A DNA stretch of 64,000 nucleotides from Pseudomonas sp. R-28-1W-6 (GTDB lineage Bacteria > Pseudomonadota > Gammaproteobacteria > Pseudomonadales > Pseudomonadaceae). Positions 51,220 through 59,085 of this stretch are shown piece by piece. Position numbers and translations under genes: made by a program. The stretch is taken from the NCBI RefSeq assembly GCF_009799925.1, contig NZ_WELK01000012.1, positions 1 to 64,000 of the forward strand, in the 5' to 3' direction. How positions within the stretch are numbered: position 1 is the stretch's first letter; each line of letters begins with the position of its first letter. Below the pieces are notes generated by a model. That model worked only from the letters and a program-made list of their open reading frames with translations. It was not told the DNA's origin and did no database searches.

Positions 51220-52311
51220 ATGAAACTGCATGCCACTCTGTTGGCCCTGGGCCTGGCCGTTAGCGCGCACGCACTGGCGGGCGAGGCGCCCAAGCAGGTC
51301 AACCTGTATATCTGGAACGAGTACCTGGCGCCGGACACCCTGTCGTCCTTCGAGGCGAAGACCGGGATCAAGGTGGTGGTCGACCACTTCGACTCGCTGG
51401 AGACGGTGGAGACCAAGCTGCTCACCGGGCGCAGCGGCTACGACCTGGTGCTGACCGCCGGCCAGCACCTGCAGCGGTCGATCCAGAGCGGTGCGCTGCA
51501 GCCGCTGGACAAGGCCGCGCTGCCGCACTTCGCCGGGCTGGATGGCGAGTTCACCGGGCATATGGCGGCCTTCGATCCGGGCAATCGCTATGCCGGGTTG
51601 TACGTGTGGGGCACCACAGGGTTCGGCTATCAGCAGCAGGCCATCGCCAAGCGCATGGCGGATGCGCCGACCGACAGCTGGAGCATGCTGCTCGACCCGG
51701 CGGTGGTGGCCAGGTTCGCCGACTGCGGGGTGAGTTTCCTCAACGATCCCAACGAGGTGTTCGCCGCGACCTTCCGCTACCTGGGCCTGGACATCAACCG
51801 GCAGAGCCTCGACGACCTCAAGCTGGCCGCGGCGCACCTGGCCAAGGTGCGGCCGTCGATCCGCTACTTCGACAACGACCGCAATATCGCCGACCTGGCC
51901 AATGGCGATACCTGCCTGGCGATGTCGTGGAACGGCAACGTGTCGATTGCCGCCGGCCAGGCGCAGCAGGCGGGCAAGCCGTACAGCCTGCACTACAGCA
52001 TCCCGCGCGAAGGCACGCTGATCTGGTTCGACGCCATGGTGATTCCCAAGGATGCGCCGCATCCGGAGGCAGCGCTGGCGTTGATGGATCACCTGATGAC
52101 CCCGGAGGTGATCGGTGCCATCAGCAACAGCATCTACTACGCCAATGCAGTGCCGGCCGCGCAGGCGACGGTCGACCCAGCCCTCCTCGCCGACCCCGGC
52201 ACCTACCCGCCGCAGGCGCTGCGCAATGGGCTGTACACCAAGAACGACAACAGCCCGGCGTTCAACCGGGCGCTGACCCGGGCGTTCAGCAAGTTGAAGT
52301 CGGGGTTGTGA
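51220..52311 (+). CDS. Polyamine-type periplasmic binding protein (PotF/SpuD family)
   Basis: The 363-residue exported protein has a signal peptide (about residues 1-20, ending AHALA). A spermidine/putrescine-binding domain follows, opening VNLYIWNEYLAPDTLSSFEA and containing WGTTGFGYQ. It is tightly linked (nine-base gap, strong TAGGAGG) to aguA, so agmatine or putrescine is the likely ligand. No permease or ATPase follows, so it must work with an unlinked importer or as a sensor. It differs from orphan family-3 proteins elsewhere in the window by belonging to the family-1 extracellular binding group. Confidence 0.9.
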   Translation: MKLHATLLALGLAVSAHALAGEAPKQVNLYIWNEYLAPDTLSSFEAKTGIKVVVDHFDSLETVETKLLTGRSGYDLVLTAGQHLQRSIQSGALQPLDKAALPHFAGLDGEFTGHMAAFDPGNRYAGLYVWGTTGFGYQQQAIAKRMADAPTDSWSMLLDPAVVARFADCGVSFLNDPNEVFAATFRYLGLDINRQSLDDLKLAAAHLAKVRPSIRYFDNDRNIADLANGDTCLAMSWNGNVSIAAGQAQQAGKPYSLHYSIPREGTLIWFDAMVIPKDAPHPEAALALMDHLMTPEVIGAISNSIYYANAVPAAQATVDPALLADPGTYPPQALRNGLYTKNDNSPAFNRALTRAFSKLKSGL

Positions 52312-52492
52312 ACAGCGCCAGGGCAGCTGCAGCCCGCCACCTGGGCTGCCCCTGCTGAAGTCCTCGGGTCTAGGCTCGGGCGATCAGCAGCGACAGGCAG
52401 CCCGGCACCCGCCCTGGCCTGTTGCCGAGCGGGCGGTTGTCGTTGACCGCAGCGGCTAGCAGGCCGTTGAAAAACGTACTGGGTTTACACAG

Positions 52493-53128
52493 CTAGCGCA
52501 CCACGCCGCGCCCGGTGAAGTGCAGGTGGGCGAAGTGGCCATGGCTGTGCTGCGCCTGGATGTGGATCGGTCCCTGAGTCTGGAAGCTGCCGCTGGCCAT
52601 TTCCGCTTCGTTGAACTCGAAGCCGTCGGGCAGCACCAGGCGCACGCGCTGGGCTTCGCCGCTGACCGGATTGCGGATCGGCTCGCCGCTGGCTTCCAGC
52701 ACCTCGGGAATGCGGACCCGGGCCTGGCGCCCGGCGACATCGACGCTCAGTTCGATGGCGACGAACTGGGGGTCGTGCATCTCGCTGATGGTCCCGGCGA
52801 ACACATTGAACACGGTGGCGCCGGGGTCGGTTTCGGCGCCGGAGAGAATGGTCAGCAGGGCGTTGCGCTGTTCGGCGCTGGCGCGCTGGTCGATGAACAC
52901 CTGGCAGCGGCCGTTGCCTTCGTGGATGGCGCCCGGCCAGGCGAACATGCCGACCCAGCACAGGCCGTCGAGAAGGGTTTCGTTGAAATGGCCCCGGTCG
53001 ATGCGCATCGACACCACGGCTTCGCACTTGCCGCGGCTGGGTCGGGCGCTGAATTGGCAGGGGCAGCCCCAGTCGCAGTTGCAGGTGACGAATTCGTCGC
53101 CCTGCATCCGCCAGTCGGCCATGGACAT
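52493..53128 (-). CDS. DUF1326 family protein
   Basis: The 211-residue protein has an N-terminal CNCDWGCPCQFSARP motif whose three cysteines suggest metal binding. The rest is mostly beta-sheet, with MHDPQFVAIEL and HSHGHFAHLHFTG rich in His. DUF1326 proteins are often next to a DUF2182 membrane protein, which is missing here. No signal peptide is seen, so it is probably cytoplasmic. The start at 53128 follows AAGGAGGA. The function is unknown. Confidence 0.85.
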   Translation of the reverse strand: MSMADWRMQGDEFVTCNCDWGCPCQFSARPSRGKCEAVVSMRIDRGHFNETLLDGLCWVGMFAWPGAIHEGNGRCQVFIDQRASAEQRNALLTILSGAETDPGATVFNVFAGTISEMHDPQFVAIELSVDVAGRQARVRIPEVLEASGEPIRNPVSGEAQRVRLVLPDGFEFNEAEMASGSFQTQGPIHIQAQHSHGHFAHLHFTGRGVVR

Positions 53129-53233
53129 GGCTTCCTCCTTCCCGCCGCAGCGGGGTTGGCAATCCCCCATTTGTCAGGCTAACCCCGCATCCGGGTGGGC
53201 GGGGCGCGAGCCGACTAAAGGCGGGCCGCCGGC

Positions 53234-53959
53234 TCAGCGGTACTTGGCCAGGATCGCCTCGAACTCGCCGTCCAGCTTCATTCGTACCAGGGCGCGCAGC
53301 AGGCGCATGGTCGGCACATCCGGCTCGTCGCGGACGATGCAGGCAACCGGGTCGGCGGTCACTTCGCCCACCGCTTGCAGCTTGCGTTCGGCGGGCTGCC
53401 GACGGTTGTACCAGTCGAGGGACAGCTCGTTGCTGACGGCGTAGCGGTAGCGCCGCGCCTCCAGCTTGTCCAGGGCCTGTTCCTGGGTGCGGGCGTCGTC
53501 GCGGCGCAGCTGGCCGCTGGCGAACAGCGCTTGCAGCTGCGGATAGCTGAAGCCCAGCACGGTGCCGATCGTTTCGCCCGGCAGTCGGCGCGGGTCGAGC
53601 GCGGCGCTGTCGCGGCGGCTCACCAGCAGGTCGCGCTGGACCATGAAGGGCACGCTCCAGATGTACTGGTGATGGGACTCCTGCAGCCAGTCCTGGGTGA
53701 CGTAGCAGCGCACGTCGATCTCGCCGCGCACCAGCATCTGCTGCACGCGCAGGCGCGGCATGACCAGCAGTTCGGCGCGCCGCCCGATCTTCTGCGCCAG
53801 GCGGGTCTGCAGGTCGTAGAGAATGCCACCGGTGGCGCGCCGGCCGTCGATCTGCATCATCGGCATGGCCCAGCTTTCGGTCACGGCAAAGCGCAGCGGC
53901 CGCTCCTCGGCGGCGAGGGCGGCGCTCAACAGCAGGAAAGCGAGCGGCAGTAGGTGCAT
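53234..53959 (-). CDS. Periplasmic solute-binding protein, family 3 (PBPb), orphan
   Basis: The 241-residue exported protein has a signal peptide (about residues 1-17, LAFLLLSAALA). The PBPb domain opens with PLRFAVTESWAMPMMQIDG and contains the hinge IGTVLGFSYPQLQALF. It is read from the same strand as the LysE gene but separated by 98 bases. It resembles the orphan proteins at 20542 and 31182 in size and build. No transporter is nearby. The start at 53959 (MHLLPLAFLL) is the only one giving a proper signal peptide. Confidence 0.8.
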   Translation of the reverse strand: MHLLPLAFLLLSAALAAEERPLRFAVTESWAMPMMQIDGRRATGGILYDLQTRLAQKIGRRAELLVMPRLRVQQMLVRGEIDVRCYVTQDWLQESHHQYIWSVPFMVQRDLLVSRRDSAALDPRRLPGETIGTVLGFSYPQLQALFASGQLRRDDARTQEQALDKLEARRYRYAVSNELSLDWYNRRQPAERKLQAVGEVTADPVACIVRDEPDVPTMRLLRALVRMKLDGEFEAILAKYR

Positions 53960-54057
53960 GGCGATGGCGGGTGGCGACCTTGGGCTGGGGCGCGGGCGCG
54001 CGCTACACAGCTTACCGAGAAACCGGCTCGCTCGGGAGGCGGATGCGTGTGCCGGTT

Positions 54058-54669
54058 TCAGCGGGTCAGCGGCAGGGCCAGGCCCATCGCGGTGAACAGG
54101 CCGCCGCAACCACGGTTGAAGACCTTGCCGCTGCGCTCCAGCCAGGGGCGGATGCGCTGGGCCATGCGCGCCAGGGCATATTCCACCAGGCCTTCGACCA
54201 GGGCGAAGGTCAGCGCCATGACGGCGAACTGCAGCCAGAGGTCCGCCGCCGGGTCGAGGAACTGCGGCAGGAAGGCGGCGTAGAACAGGATCACCTTGGG
54301 GTTGGAGACCGCCGCCAGCAGGCCCTGGCGCAACAGCAGCGGACCGGGCCTGGCGGCTGCCGGGACGAGCGCGGCCAGGTGCAACGGCGGGGCGCGCCAG
54401 AGCTGCACGCCGAGCCAGATCAGGTAGGCGCCGCCGAGCCACTTGAGCAGGATCAGCGCGTCGACCGAGGCCTGCAGCAGGGCGGCCAGGCCGAACATCG
54501 ACAGGGCCATCAGCAGGACGAAGCCGAGCACGCCGCCGCTCACCGTCCACAGGGCGCGCCGGTGGCCATACAGGGCGCCGTGGCTGAGGGCGAGCAGGCC
54601 GTTGGGGCCGGGCGTCAGCGCCAGGCCGATGACGGTGCCAAGGTAGATGAGCCAGGTGTGCAGGGCCAT
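54058..54669 (-). CDS. LysE/RhtB family amino-acid exporter
   Basis: The 203-residue membrane protein has six predicted helices and the RhtB signature GLALTPGPNGLLALSHGALYG, plus NPKVILFYAAFLPQFL in the second half. Such proteins export homoserine, threonine, lysine or analogous compounds driven by the proton gradient. The substrate is unknown. The start at 54669 (MALHTWLIYLGTV) is well defined. It is monocistronic. Confidence 0.92.
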   Translation of the reverse strand: MALHTWLIYLGTVIGLALTPGPNGLLALSHGALYGHRRALWTVSGGVLGFVLLMALSMFGLAALLQASVDALILLKWLGGAYLIWLGVQLWRAPPLHLAALVPAAARPGPLLLRQGLLAAVSNPKVILFYAAFLPQFLDPAADLWLQFAVMALTFALVEGLVEYALARMAQRIRPWLERSGKVFNRGCGGLFTAMGLALPLTR

Positions 54670-55030
54670 GGTCGATCCCCGGTAGGGCGGGAGCCGCCGG
54701 GAGGCCGCTCATCCAGCCTGCACGCTAGCCCATGGGCGCCGCGCCGCACAAGGCCGGGTGCTTGTTGCGGTGGCCGTTATGCCCTGTTCTATGGCGGGGA
54801 AGGCCTGTGTCCCGGGTGGGCTGGCAGGCATCTTCCCTAGCAGGGGCCGCGTCGCCGGCAGTCTGTCGGGGCAGCGCCGGGCGCCCGGCTGTGGCACACT
54901 CTGCCGCTTACGACAGGCGTGCCGCCACCGGCGTTGCCGCTTTGCCGGTCCAAGAATTTCTGCCTGCGGCTGGCCGCGGGCTTATCGCACACCTGGTCGC
55001 CAGCGCGACCCAGACGAAGAGGAACGCCCC
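54670..55030. other. Divergent GC-rich intergenic region
   Basis: The 361 bases lie between the divergent LysE and FabH-like genes. It is GC-rich with several short inverted repeats but no supported gene. A ribosome site GAGGAACGCCCC precedes the GTG start of the FabH-like gene. Confidence 0.35.
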
Positions 55031-56152
55031 GTGCACAAAGCCGTAATCAGTGGCACTGGCCTGTATACCCCGGCTAACAGCATCTCCAACGAGGAGCTGG
55101 TGGCTTCCTTCAACAGCTACGTTCAGCAGTTCAACAGCGACAACGCCGCCGCCATCGAGCGGGGCGAGGTCGAGGCGCTGAGCGAGTCCAGCGTGGCCTT
55201 CATCGAGAAGGCATCAGGCATCAAGAGCCGCTACGTGATGGACAAGGCCGGCATTCTCGACCCGCAGCGCATGACCCCGCGCATCCCCGAGCGTTCCAAC
55301 GACGAGTGGGGCATTCTCTGCGAGATGGCCGTCGGTGCCGCCAAGCAAGCCCTGCAGCGCGCCGGCAAGACCGTCGCCGATATCGACGGGGTGATCGTCG
55401 CCTGCTCCAACCTGCAGCGCGCCTACCCGGCGGTGGCCATCGAAGTGCAGGCGGCCCTCGGCATCCAGGGCTGGGGCTACGACATGAACGTGGCCTGTTC
55501 CTCGGCCACCTTCGGCCTACAGGCGGCCAACAACGCCGTGCAGACCGGCCAGGCCCGCGCCGTGCTGATGGTCAACCCGGAGATCTGCACCGGCCACCTG
55601 AACTTCCGCGACCGCGACAGCCACTTCATCTTCGGCGATGCCGCCACCGCGGTGATCGTCGAGCGCGCCGACCTGGCGACCTCGGCGCAGCAGTGGGACA
55701 TCGTCGGCACCAAGCTGCTGACCCAGTTCTCCAACAACATCCGCAACAACTTCGGCTTCCTCAACCGCGCCGCGGAGGAGGGCATCGGTGCCCCGGACAA
55801 GCTGTTCGTCCAGGAAGGCCGCAAGGTGTTCCGCGATGTCTGCCCGATGGTTGCCGAGCTGATCGCCGCGCACCTGGCCGAGAACCAGCTGAATGTCGGC
55901 GACGTGAAGCGCTTCTGGCTGCACCAGGCCAACCTCAACATGAACCTGCTGATCGCCCGCAAGCTGCTCGGCCGCGACGCCGAAGAGGGCGAGGCGCCGG
56001 TGATCCTCGATACCTACGCCAACACCAGTTCGGCCGGCTCGGTGATCGCCTTCCACAAGCATCAGGACGACCTGCCCAGTGGCGCGCTGGGCGTGCTCAG
56101 CTCCTTCGGTGCCGGGTACTCCATCGGTAGCGTGATCCTGCGCAAGCATTGA
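55031..56152 (+). CDS. Beta-ketoacyl-ACP synthase III (FabH-like, PA3286 type)
   Basis: The 373-residue condensing enzyme has the thiolase-fold triad Cys156 ([10 protein letters not shown]), His298 ([11 protein letters not shown]) and Asn331 ([10 protein letters not shown]). It is longer than housekeeping FabH (about 320). Its ancestry matches the P. aeruginosa PA3286 enzyme, which, as I recall, shunts octanoyl-CoA from beta-oxidation into fatty-acid synthesis. The start is GTG 55031 with GAGGAAC upstream. The ECF sigma gene begins 44 bases after its stop, but in a different functional group; cotranscription is possible. Confidence 0.9.
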   Translation: MHKAVISGTGLYTPANSISNEELVASFNSYVQQFNSDNAAAIERGEVEALSESSVAFIEKASGIKSRYVMDKAGILDPQRMTPRIPERSNDEWGILCEMAVGAAKQALQRAGKTVADIDGVIVACSNLQRAYPAVAIEVQAALGIQGWGYDMNVACSSATFGLQAANNAVQTGQARAVLMVNPEICTGHLNFRDRDSHFIFGDAATAVIVERADLATSAQQWDIVGTKLLTQFSNNIRNNFGFLNRAAEEGIGAPDKLFVQEGRKVFRDVCPMVAELIAAHLAENQLNVGDVKRFWLHQANLNMNLLIARKLLGRDAEEGEAPVILDTYANTSSAGSVIAFHKHQDDLPSGALGVLSSFGAGYSIGSVILRKH

Positions 56153-56165
56153 GTGCTGCAACCTG

Positions 56166-56190
56166 AGGTGCGCTGAGCGCACCCTACGGG
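56166..56190. repeat. Dispersed palindromic repeat, one-arm copy, abutting ECF start
   Basis: GGTGCGCTGAGCGCACCCTA followed by CGGG forms the repeat arm. Its last bases join the GGGAGG ribosome site of the ECF sigma gene at 56197. Confidence 0.75.
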
Positions 56191-56196
56191 AGGCCC

Positions 56197-56799
56197 ATGA
56201 GCGATGACGATCTGCTGCCGCGCCTGCTGGCAGGCGAGCAGCAGGCCTTTCGCGAACTGGTGGCGACCTACCAGGGCGCGATGCGCGCGGTGGCCTATGC
56301 CATAGTCGGCAGCCGACATGCCGACGAGGTGGTGCAGGACGCCTGGCTCGCCGTGGTGCGCAATCTGGACGGCTTCCAGCGCCGCTCCAGCCTGAAGACC
56401 TGGCTGCTGACCATCACCGCCAATACCGCCAAGAGCCGCCTCAAGCAGCGGCGTCGCGAGGTGTTGCTGGATGACCTGCCGGCGCCCCATGGCACGCTCG
56501 GCGGCGAGCGTTTCGCCGCCGACGGCCACTGGCTGACCCCGCCGCACGCCTGGCACGAGGATTCGCCCGAGGCCCTGCTGGGCGAGGACGAGCTGCGCCA
56601 GTGCCTGGAAAAGACCCTGGCCAGCCTCTCCGAGATGCAGGCCAGCGTGCTGCTGCTGCGCGAGCGCCAGGGCCTGGAGCTGGAGGAGATCTGTAATCTT
56701 CTCGAGCTTTCGCTCTCCAATGTGCGGGTGCTGCTGCACCGCGCCCGGCTCAAGGTGTTCGCCACCCTGGAGCATTTCGAGGAGACCGGCCAATGCTGA
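56197..56799 (+). CDS. ECF-type RNA polymerase sigma factor
   Basis: The 200-residue sigma factor has region 2 (about 20-88, with ADEVVQDAWLAVVRNLDGF and RSSLKTWLLTITANTAKSRL) and region 4 (about 133-190, LLLRERQGLELEEICNLL with an HTH). The stop overlaps the anti-sigma start by seven bases. It lies directly before the bufferin operon, whose promoter region has a TGTAAC / GGTCTA pair (57131-57158) that could be its target. The strong GGGAGG ribosome site sits at the edge of a dispersed repeat arm. Confidence 0.93.
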   Translation: MSDDDLLPRLLAGEQQAFRELVATYQGAMRAVAYAIVGSRHADEVVQDAWLAVVRNLDGFQRRSSLKTWLLTITANTAKSRLKQRRREVLLDDLPAPHGTLGGERFAADGHWLTPPHAWHEDSPEALLGEDELRQCLEKTLASLSEMQASVLLLRERQGLELEEICNLLELSLSNVRVLLHRARLKVFATLEHFEETGQC

Positions 56800-57023
56800 G
56801 CTGCAAGGAACTGGTAGCCCACTCCAGTGATTTTCTCGACGGCCAGCTGAGCCTGCGCGAGCGCCTCAGCGTGCGCGCGCACCTGGCCATGTGTCGCCAC
56901 TGCCGGCGCTTCATCCGCCAGATGAAGGTGACCCAGGGCGTGCTGCGCGCCTTGCCGGATGCGGCCATCCCCGAGCTGGATGCCCTGGCCGAGCGCCTGG
57001 CGCAACAGCGTCGCCAGCCCTGA
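56793..57023 (+). CDS. Zinc-finger anti-sigma factor (ZAS/zf-HC2)
   Basis: The 76-residue protein carries the ZAS motif HLAMCRHC (H-x3-C-x2-C, residues 30-37), which binds zinc and often senses thiol oxidation or metal. It overlaps the sigma gene by seven bases (ATGC start), the usual arrangement for a sigma/anti-sigma pair. It should sequester the ECF factor until released. It has no membrane segment, so it is probably cytoplasmic. Confidence 0.88.
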   Translation: MLSCKELVAHSSDFLDGQLSLRERLSVRAHLAMCRHCRRFIRQMKVTQGVLRALPDAAIPELDALAERLAQQRRQP

Positions 57024-57130
57024 GCGATTGGCCCCGGCGCGTTCTGCGGCCTGGGTGATGCACATGGCAGCGGCTTCAGCCGCGTCCACCCCGCGCGCCG
57101 GCCCGGCGCAGAAAAAACTTTTCGCCTGGC

Positions 57131-57158
57131 TGTAACGCCCCGTAGTCTGCTGGGTCTA
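57131..57158 (+). promoter_or_regulatory. Candidate ECF promoter of the bufferin operon
   Basis: TGTAAC (57131-57136) and GGTCTA (57153-57158) are 16 bases apart, the AAC-type -35 and GTC-type -10 layout of many ECF promoters. It lies 54 bases upstream of bufA. The assignment is by eye. Confidence 0.55.
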
Positions 57159-57212
57159 GTGTTGCGAGGGGGCCATGCCGGCCTCCGCAATCACCCCCAC
57201 CGGAGAGACTCC

Positions 57213-57524
57213 ATGAAACAGCTGAATTCCGTTGTCGCCACCCTGGGCGCCGCCCTGCTGAGCACCGCCGCGTTCACCGCCCAGGCGGCCGGCAACCCGT
57301 TCGCCGCCGAGGAGCTGAGCAGCGGCTACAGCCTGGCGGCCCAGGAGAAGGCTAACGAAGGTTCCTGCGGCGAAGGCAAGTGTGGTGGCGAGATGAAGGC
57401 CGCCGACGGCAGCAAGGCCGGCGAAGGCAAATGCGGTGGCGAGAAAGCCGCCATGGAAGGCAGCTGTGGCGAGGAAGGCAAGATGGCCAAGGAAGGCAGC
57501 TGCGGCGCGACGAAGGCCGAGTAA
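57213..57524 (+). CDS. bufA: Bufferin-type RiPP precursor, Cys-rich (BufA/HvfA-like)
   Basis: The 103-residue precursor starts at 57213. It has a Sec signal (about residues 1-26, ending AQAAG) and a low-complexity mature part of Gly, Glu, Lys and Ala. The mature part holds five cysteines, each in EG[S/K]CG: Cys52, Cys57, Cys74, Cys85 and Cys97. In bufferins and HvfA, MNIO enzymes modify such cysteines (for example to thiooxazoles or oxazolone/thioamide) and the secreted peptide binds copper. The DUF692 gene follows 12 bases downstream, a canonical pair. The function is inferred from the family; the chemistry is not readable from the sequence. Confidence 0.9.
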   Translation: MKQLNSVVATLGAALLSTAAFTAQAAGNPFAAEELSSGYSLAAQEKANEGSCGEGKCGGEMKAADGSKAGEGKCGGEKAAMEGSCGEEGKMAKEGSCGATKAE

Positions 57525-57536
57525 GGAACGGCGCAC

Positions 57537-58382
57537 ATGACCTCGCAGCCTTTCGTCAGCGGCGCCGGCCTCGGCCTGCGCCGCGGCCTGCTCCCGGCGC
57601 TGCTCGACAGCGCCGAGGGGCAGGTGGATTTCCTCGAACTCGCCCCGGAAAACTGGATCGGCGTGGGCGGGCGCTTCGCCCGCCAGCTGCGCAGCCTGAG
57701 CGAGCGCCTGCCGCTGCTCTGCCATGGTCTGTCGCTCAACCTCGGTGGCTTCGCGCCGCTCGATTTCGAGCTGCTCGCGGCCATCAAGGCCTTTCTCGAC
57801 GAGCACGGCATCCGTGGTTACAGCGAGCACCTGTCGGCCTGTGCCGACGATGGCCAGCTGTACGACCTGATGCCGCTGCCGTTCAGCGACGAGTCGGTGC
57901 GCCGCGTCGCCGCGCGTATCCGCACGGTGCAGGAGGTGCTGCAGCGGCCGCTGATCATCGAGAACGTCTCGGCCTATGCGCGCCTGCCCGGCGAGCTGGA
58001 CGAGGCCACCTTCATTCGCGCGGTGCTGGCGGAGGCCGACTGCCGGCTGCTGCTGGACATCAACAACGTCTACGTCAACGCGAGCAATTTCAGTTTCGAC
58101 CCGCGCGCCTACATCGACGCCATGCCCGGCGAACGCATCGCCTACCTGCACCTGGCCGGGCATTCCGACGAGGCCGCCGGCCTGAAGATCGACACCCACG
58201 GCGCGCCGGTGTGCGACCCGGTGTGGGCTCTGCTGGAACATGCCTACGCCCGCCACGGCGTGCGTCCGACCCTGCTCGAGCGTGATTTCAACTTCCCGCC
58301 GCTGGCCGAGCTGTATGCCGAGGTGGCGCAGATCCGCGCCCTGCAGCAGCTGGCCGACAGGCGCCGGGAGTCGGCGGCATGA
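57537..58382 (+). CDS. bufB: DUF692 multinuclear non-heme iron oxidase (MNIO), bufferin-modifying enzyme
   Basis: The 281-residue TIM-barrel enzyme has the MNIO iron-ligand pattern intact: His63 (CHGLSLNLG), Glu97-His98 (SEHLS), Glu142-Asn143 (IENVSAY), Asp174-Asn177 (DINNVYVN), His205 and His209 (LHLAGH), His221-Asp227 (HGAPVCD) and Glu248 (LERDFNFP). It should modify cysteines of the BufA precursor in the cytoplasm before export. AAGGAA precedes the start at 57537. The stop overlaps bufC by four bases. Confidence 0.92.
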   Translation: MTSQPFVSGAGLGLRRGLLPALLDSAEGQVDFLELAPENWIGVGGRFARQLRSLSERLPLLCHGLSLNLGGFAPLDFELLAAIKAFLDEHGIRGYSEHLSACADDGQLYDLMPLPFSDESVRRVAARIRTVQEVLQRPLIIENVSAYARLPGELDEATFIRAVLAEADCRLLLDINNVYVNASNFSFDPRAYIDAMPGERIAYLHLAGHSDEAAGLKIDTHGAPVCDPVWALLEHAYARHGVRPTLLERDFNFPPLAELYAEVAQIRALQQLADRRRESAA

Positions 58383-59074
58383 ACGCCGTGCAGGCCCAGG
58401 CGGCCTTCGCCGCCCGCATCCGCCAGCCCACGGCGCAGGCGCTGCTGCCGGGCATCCCCGGCGAGCGCATGGCGGTGTACGAGGCGCTGTTCTTCAACAA
58501 CATCGAGAGCTTCCTGTGCAGCGGTTTCCCGGTGCTGCGCCGGCTGTTCGAGGATGCGCGCTGGCAGCGCCTGGTGCGCAGCTTCATCGCCGGGCACCGC
58601 TGCCGCACGCCATACTTTCTGCAGATCGGCGAGGAGTTCATCGGCTGGCTGCAGCAGGGCTTCGTCGCCGAGGCGGATGATCCACCGTTCCTCCTCGAAC
58701 TGGCGCACTACGAGCGGGTCGAGCTGGCCCTGGATGTGGCCTGCGCGGAGCTGCCCGCGCACGGCTGGTCGCCCCTGGCCTGGCCGCTGGCCTATGTCTG
58801 GCCGGTGCAGCGGCTGAGCGCCGAATACCGCCCGGCGCAGCCGCCGGCCGAGCCGACCTGCCTGCTGGCCTGGCGTGATCGCGCGGACAGGGTGCGTTTC
58901 CAGCAGCTGGCGCCGTTCGCCTACCGCCTGGCCCTGCGCCTGCAGGCCGGCGAGGACAGCGCCGCGGCGCTGGCGGCCCTGGCCGAGGAGAGCGGCCTGG
59001 TCGCCGACGCGAGCTATTTCAACCATGCCCGTGCGCTGCTGGAAGACTGGCGGCGCCAGGACATTCTCTGCTAG
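58379..59074 (+). CDS. bufC: DUF2063 bufferin partner protein
   Basis: The 231-residue protein has the DUF2063 N-terminal domain (RMAVYEALFFNNIESFLCSGFP). A C-terminal region with RLALRLQAGEDSAAALAALAEE could contact the precursor. In related systems it forms a complex with the MNIO and acts as the precursor-recognition subunit. It starts in an ATGA overlap with bufB. No membrane segment is visible. Confidence 0.9.
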   Translation: MNAVQAQAAFAARIRQPTAQALLPGIPGERMAVYEALFFNNIESFLCSGFPVLRRLFEDARWQRLVRSFIAGHRCRTPYFLQIGEEFIGWLQQGFVAEADDPPFLLELAHYERVELALDVACAELPAHGWSPLAWPLAYVWPVQRLSAEYRPAQPPAEPTCLLAWRDRADRVRFQQLAPFAYRLALRLQAGEDSAAALAALAEESGLVADASYFNHARALLEDWRRQDILC

Positions 59075-59085
59075 CGGAGCTGCCC

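Noticed and set aside
54710-55030. Upstream extension of the FabH-like gene to an earlier start
   Set aside because: Residues before the GTG at 55031 are Arg/Pro/Gly-rich with no condensing-enzyme similarity; the conserved [13 protein letters not shown] begins at 55031.
57061-57100. Possible REP element (GCAGCGGCTTCAGCCGCG) before the bufferin operon
   Set aside because: Only a short self-complementary core without a partner arm; too little to call, and it may be an incidental dyad.
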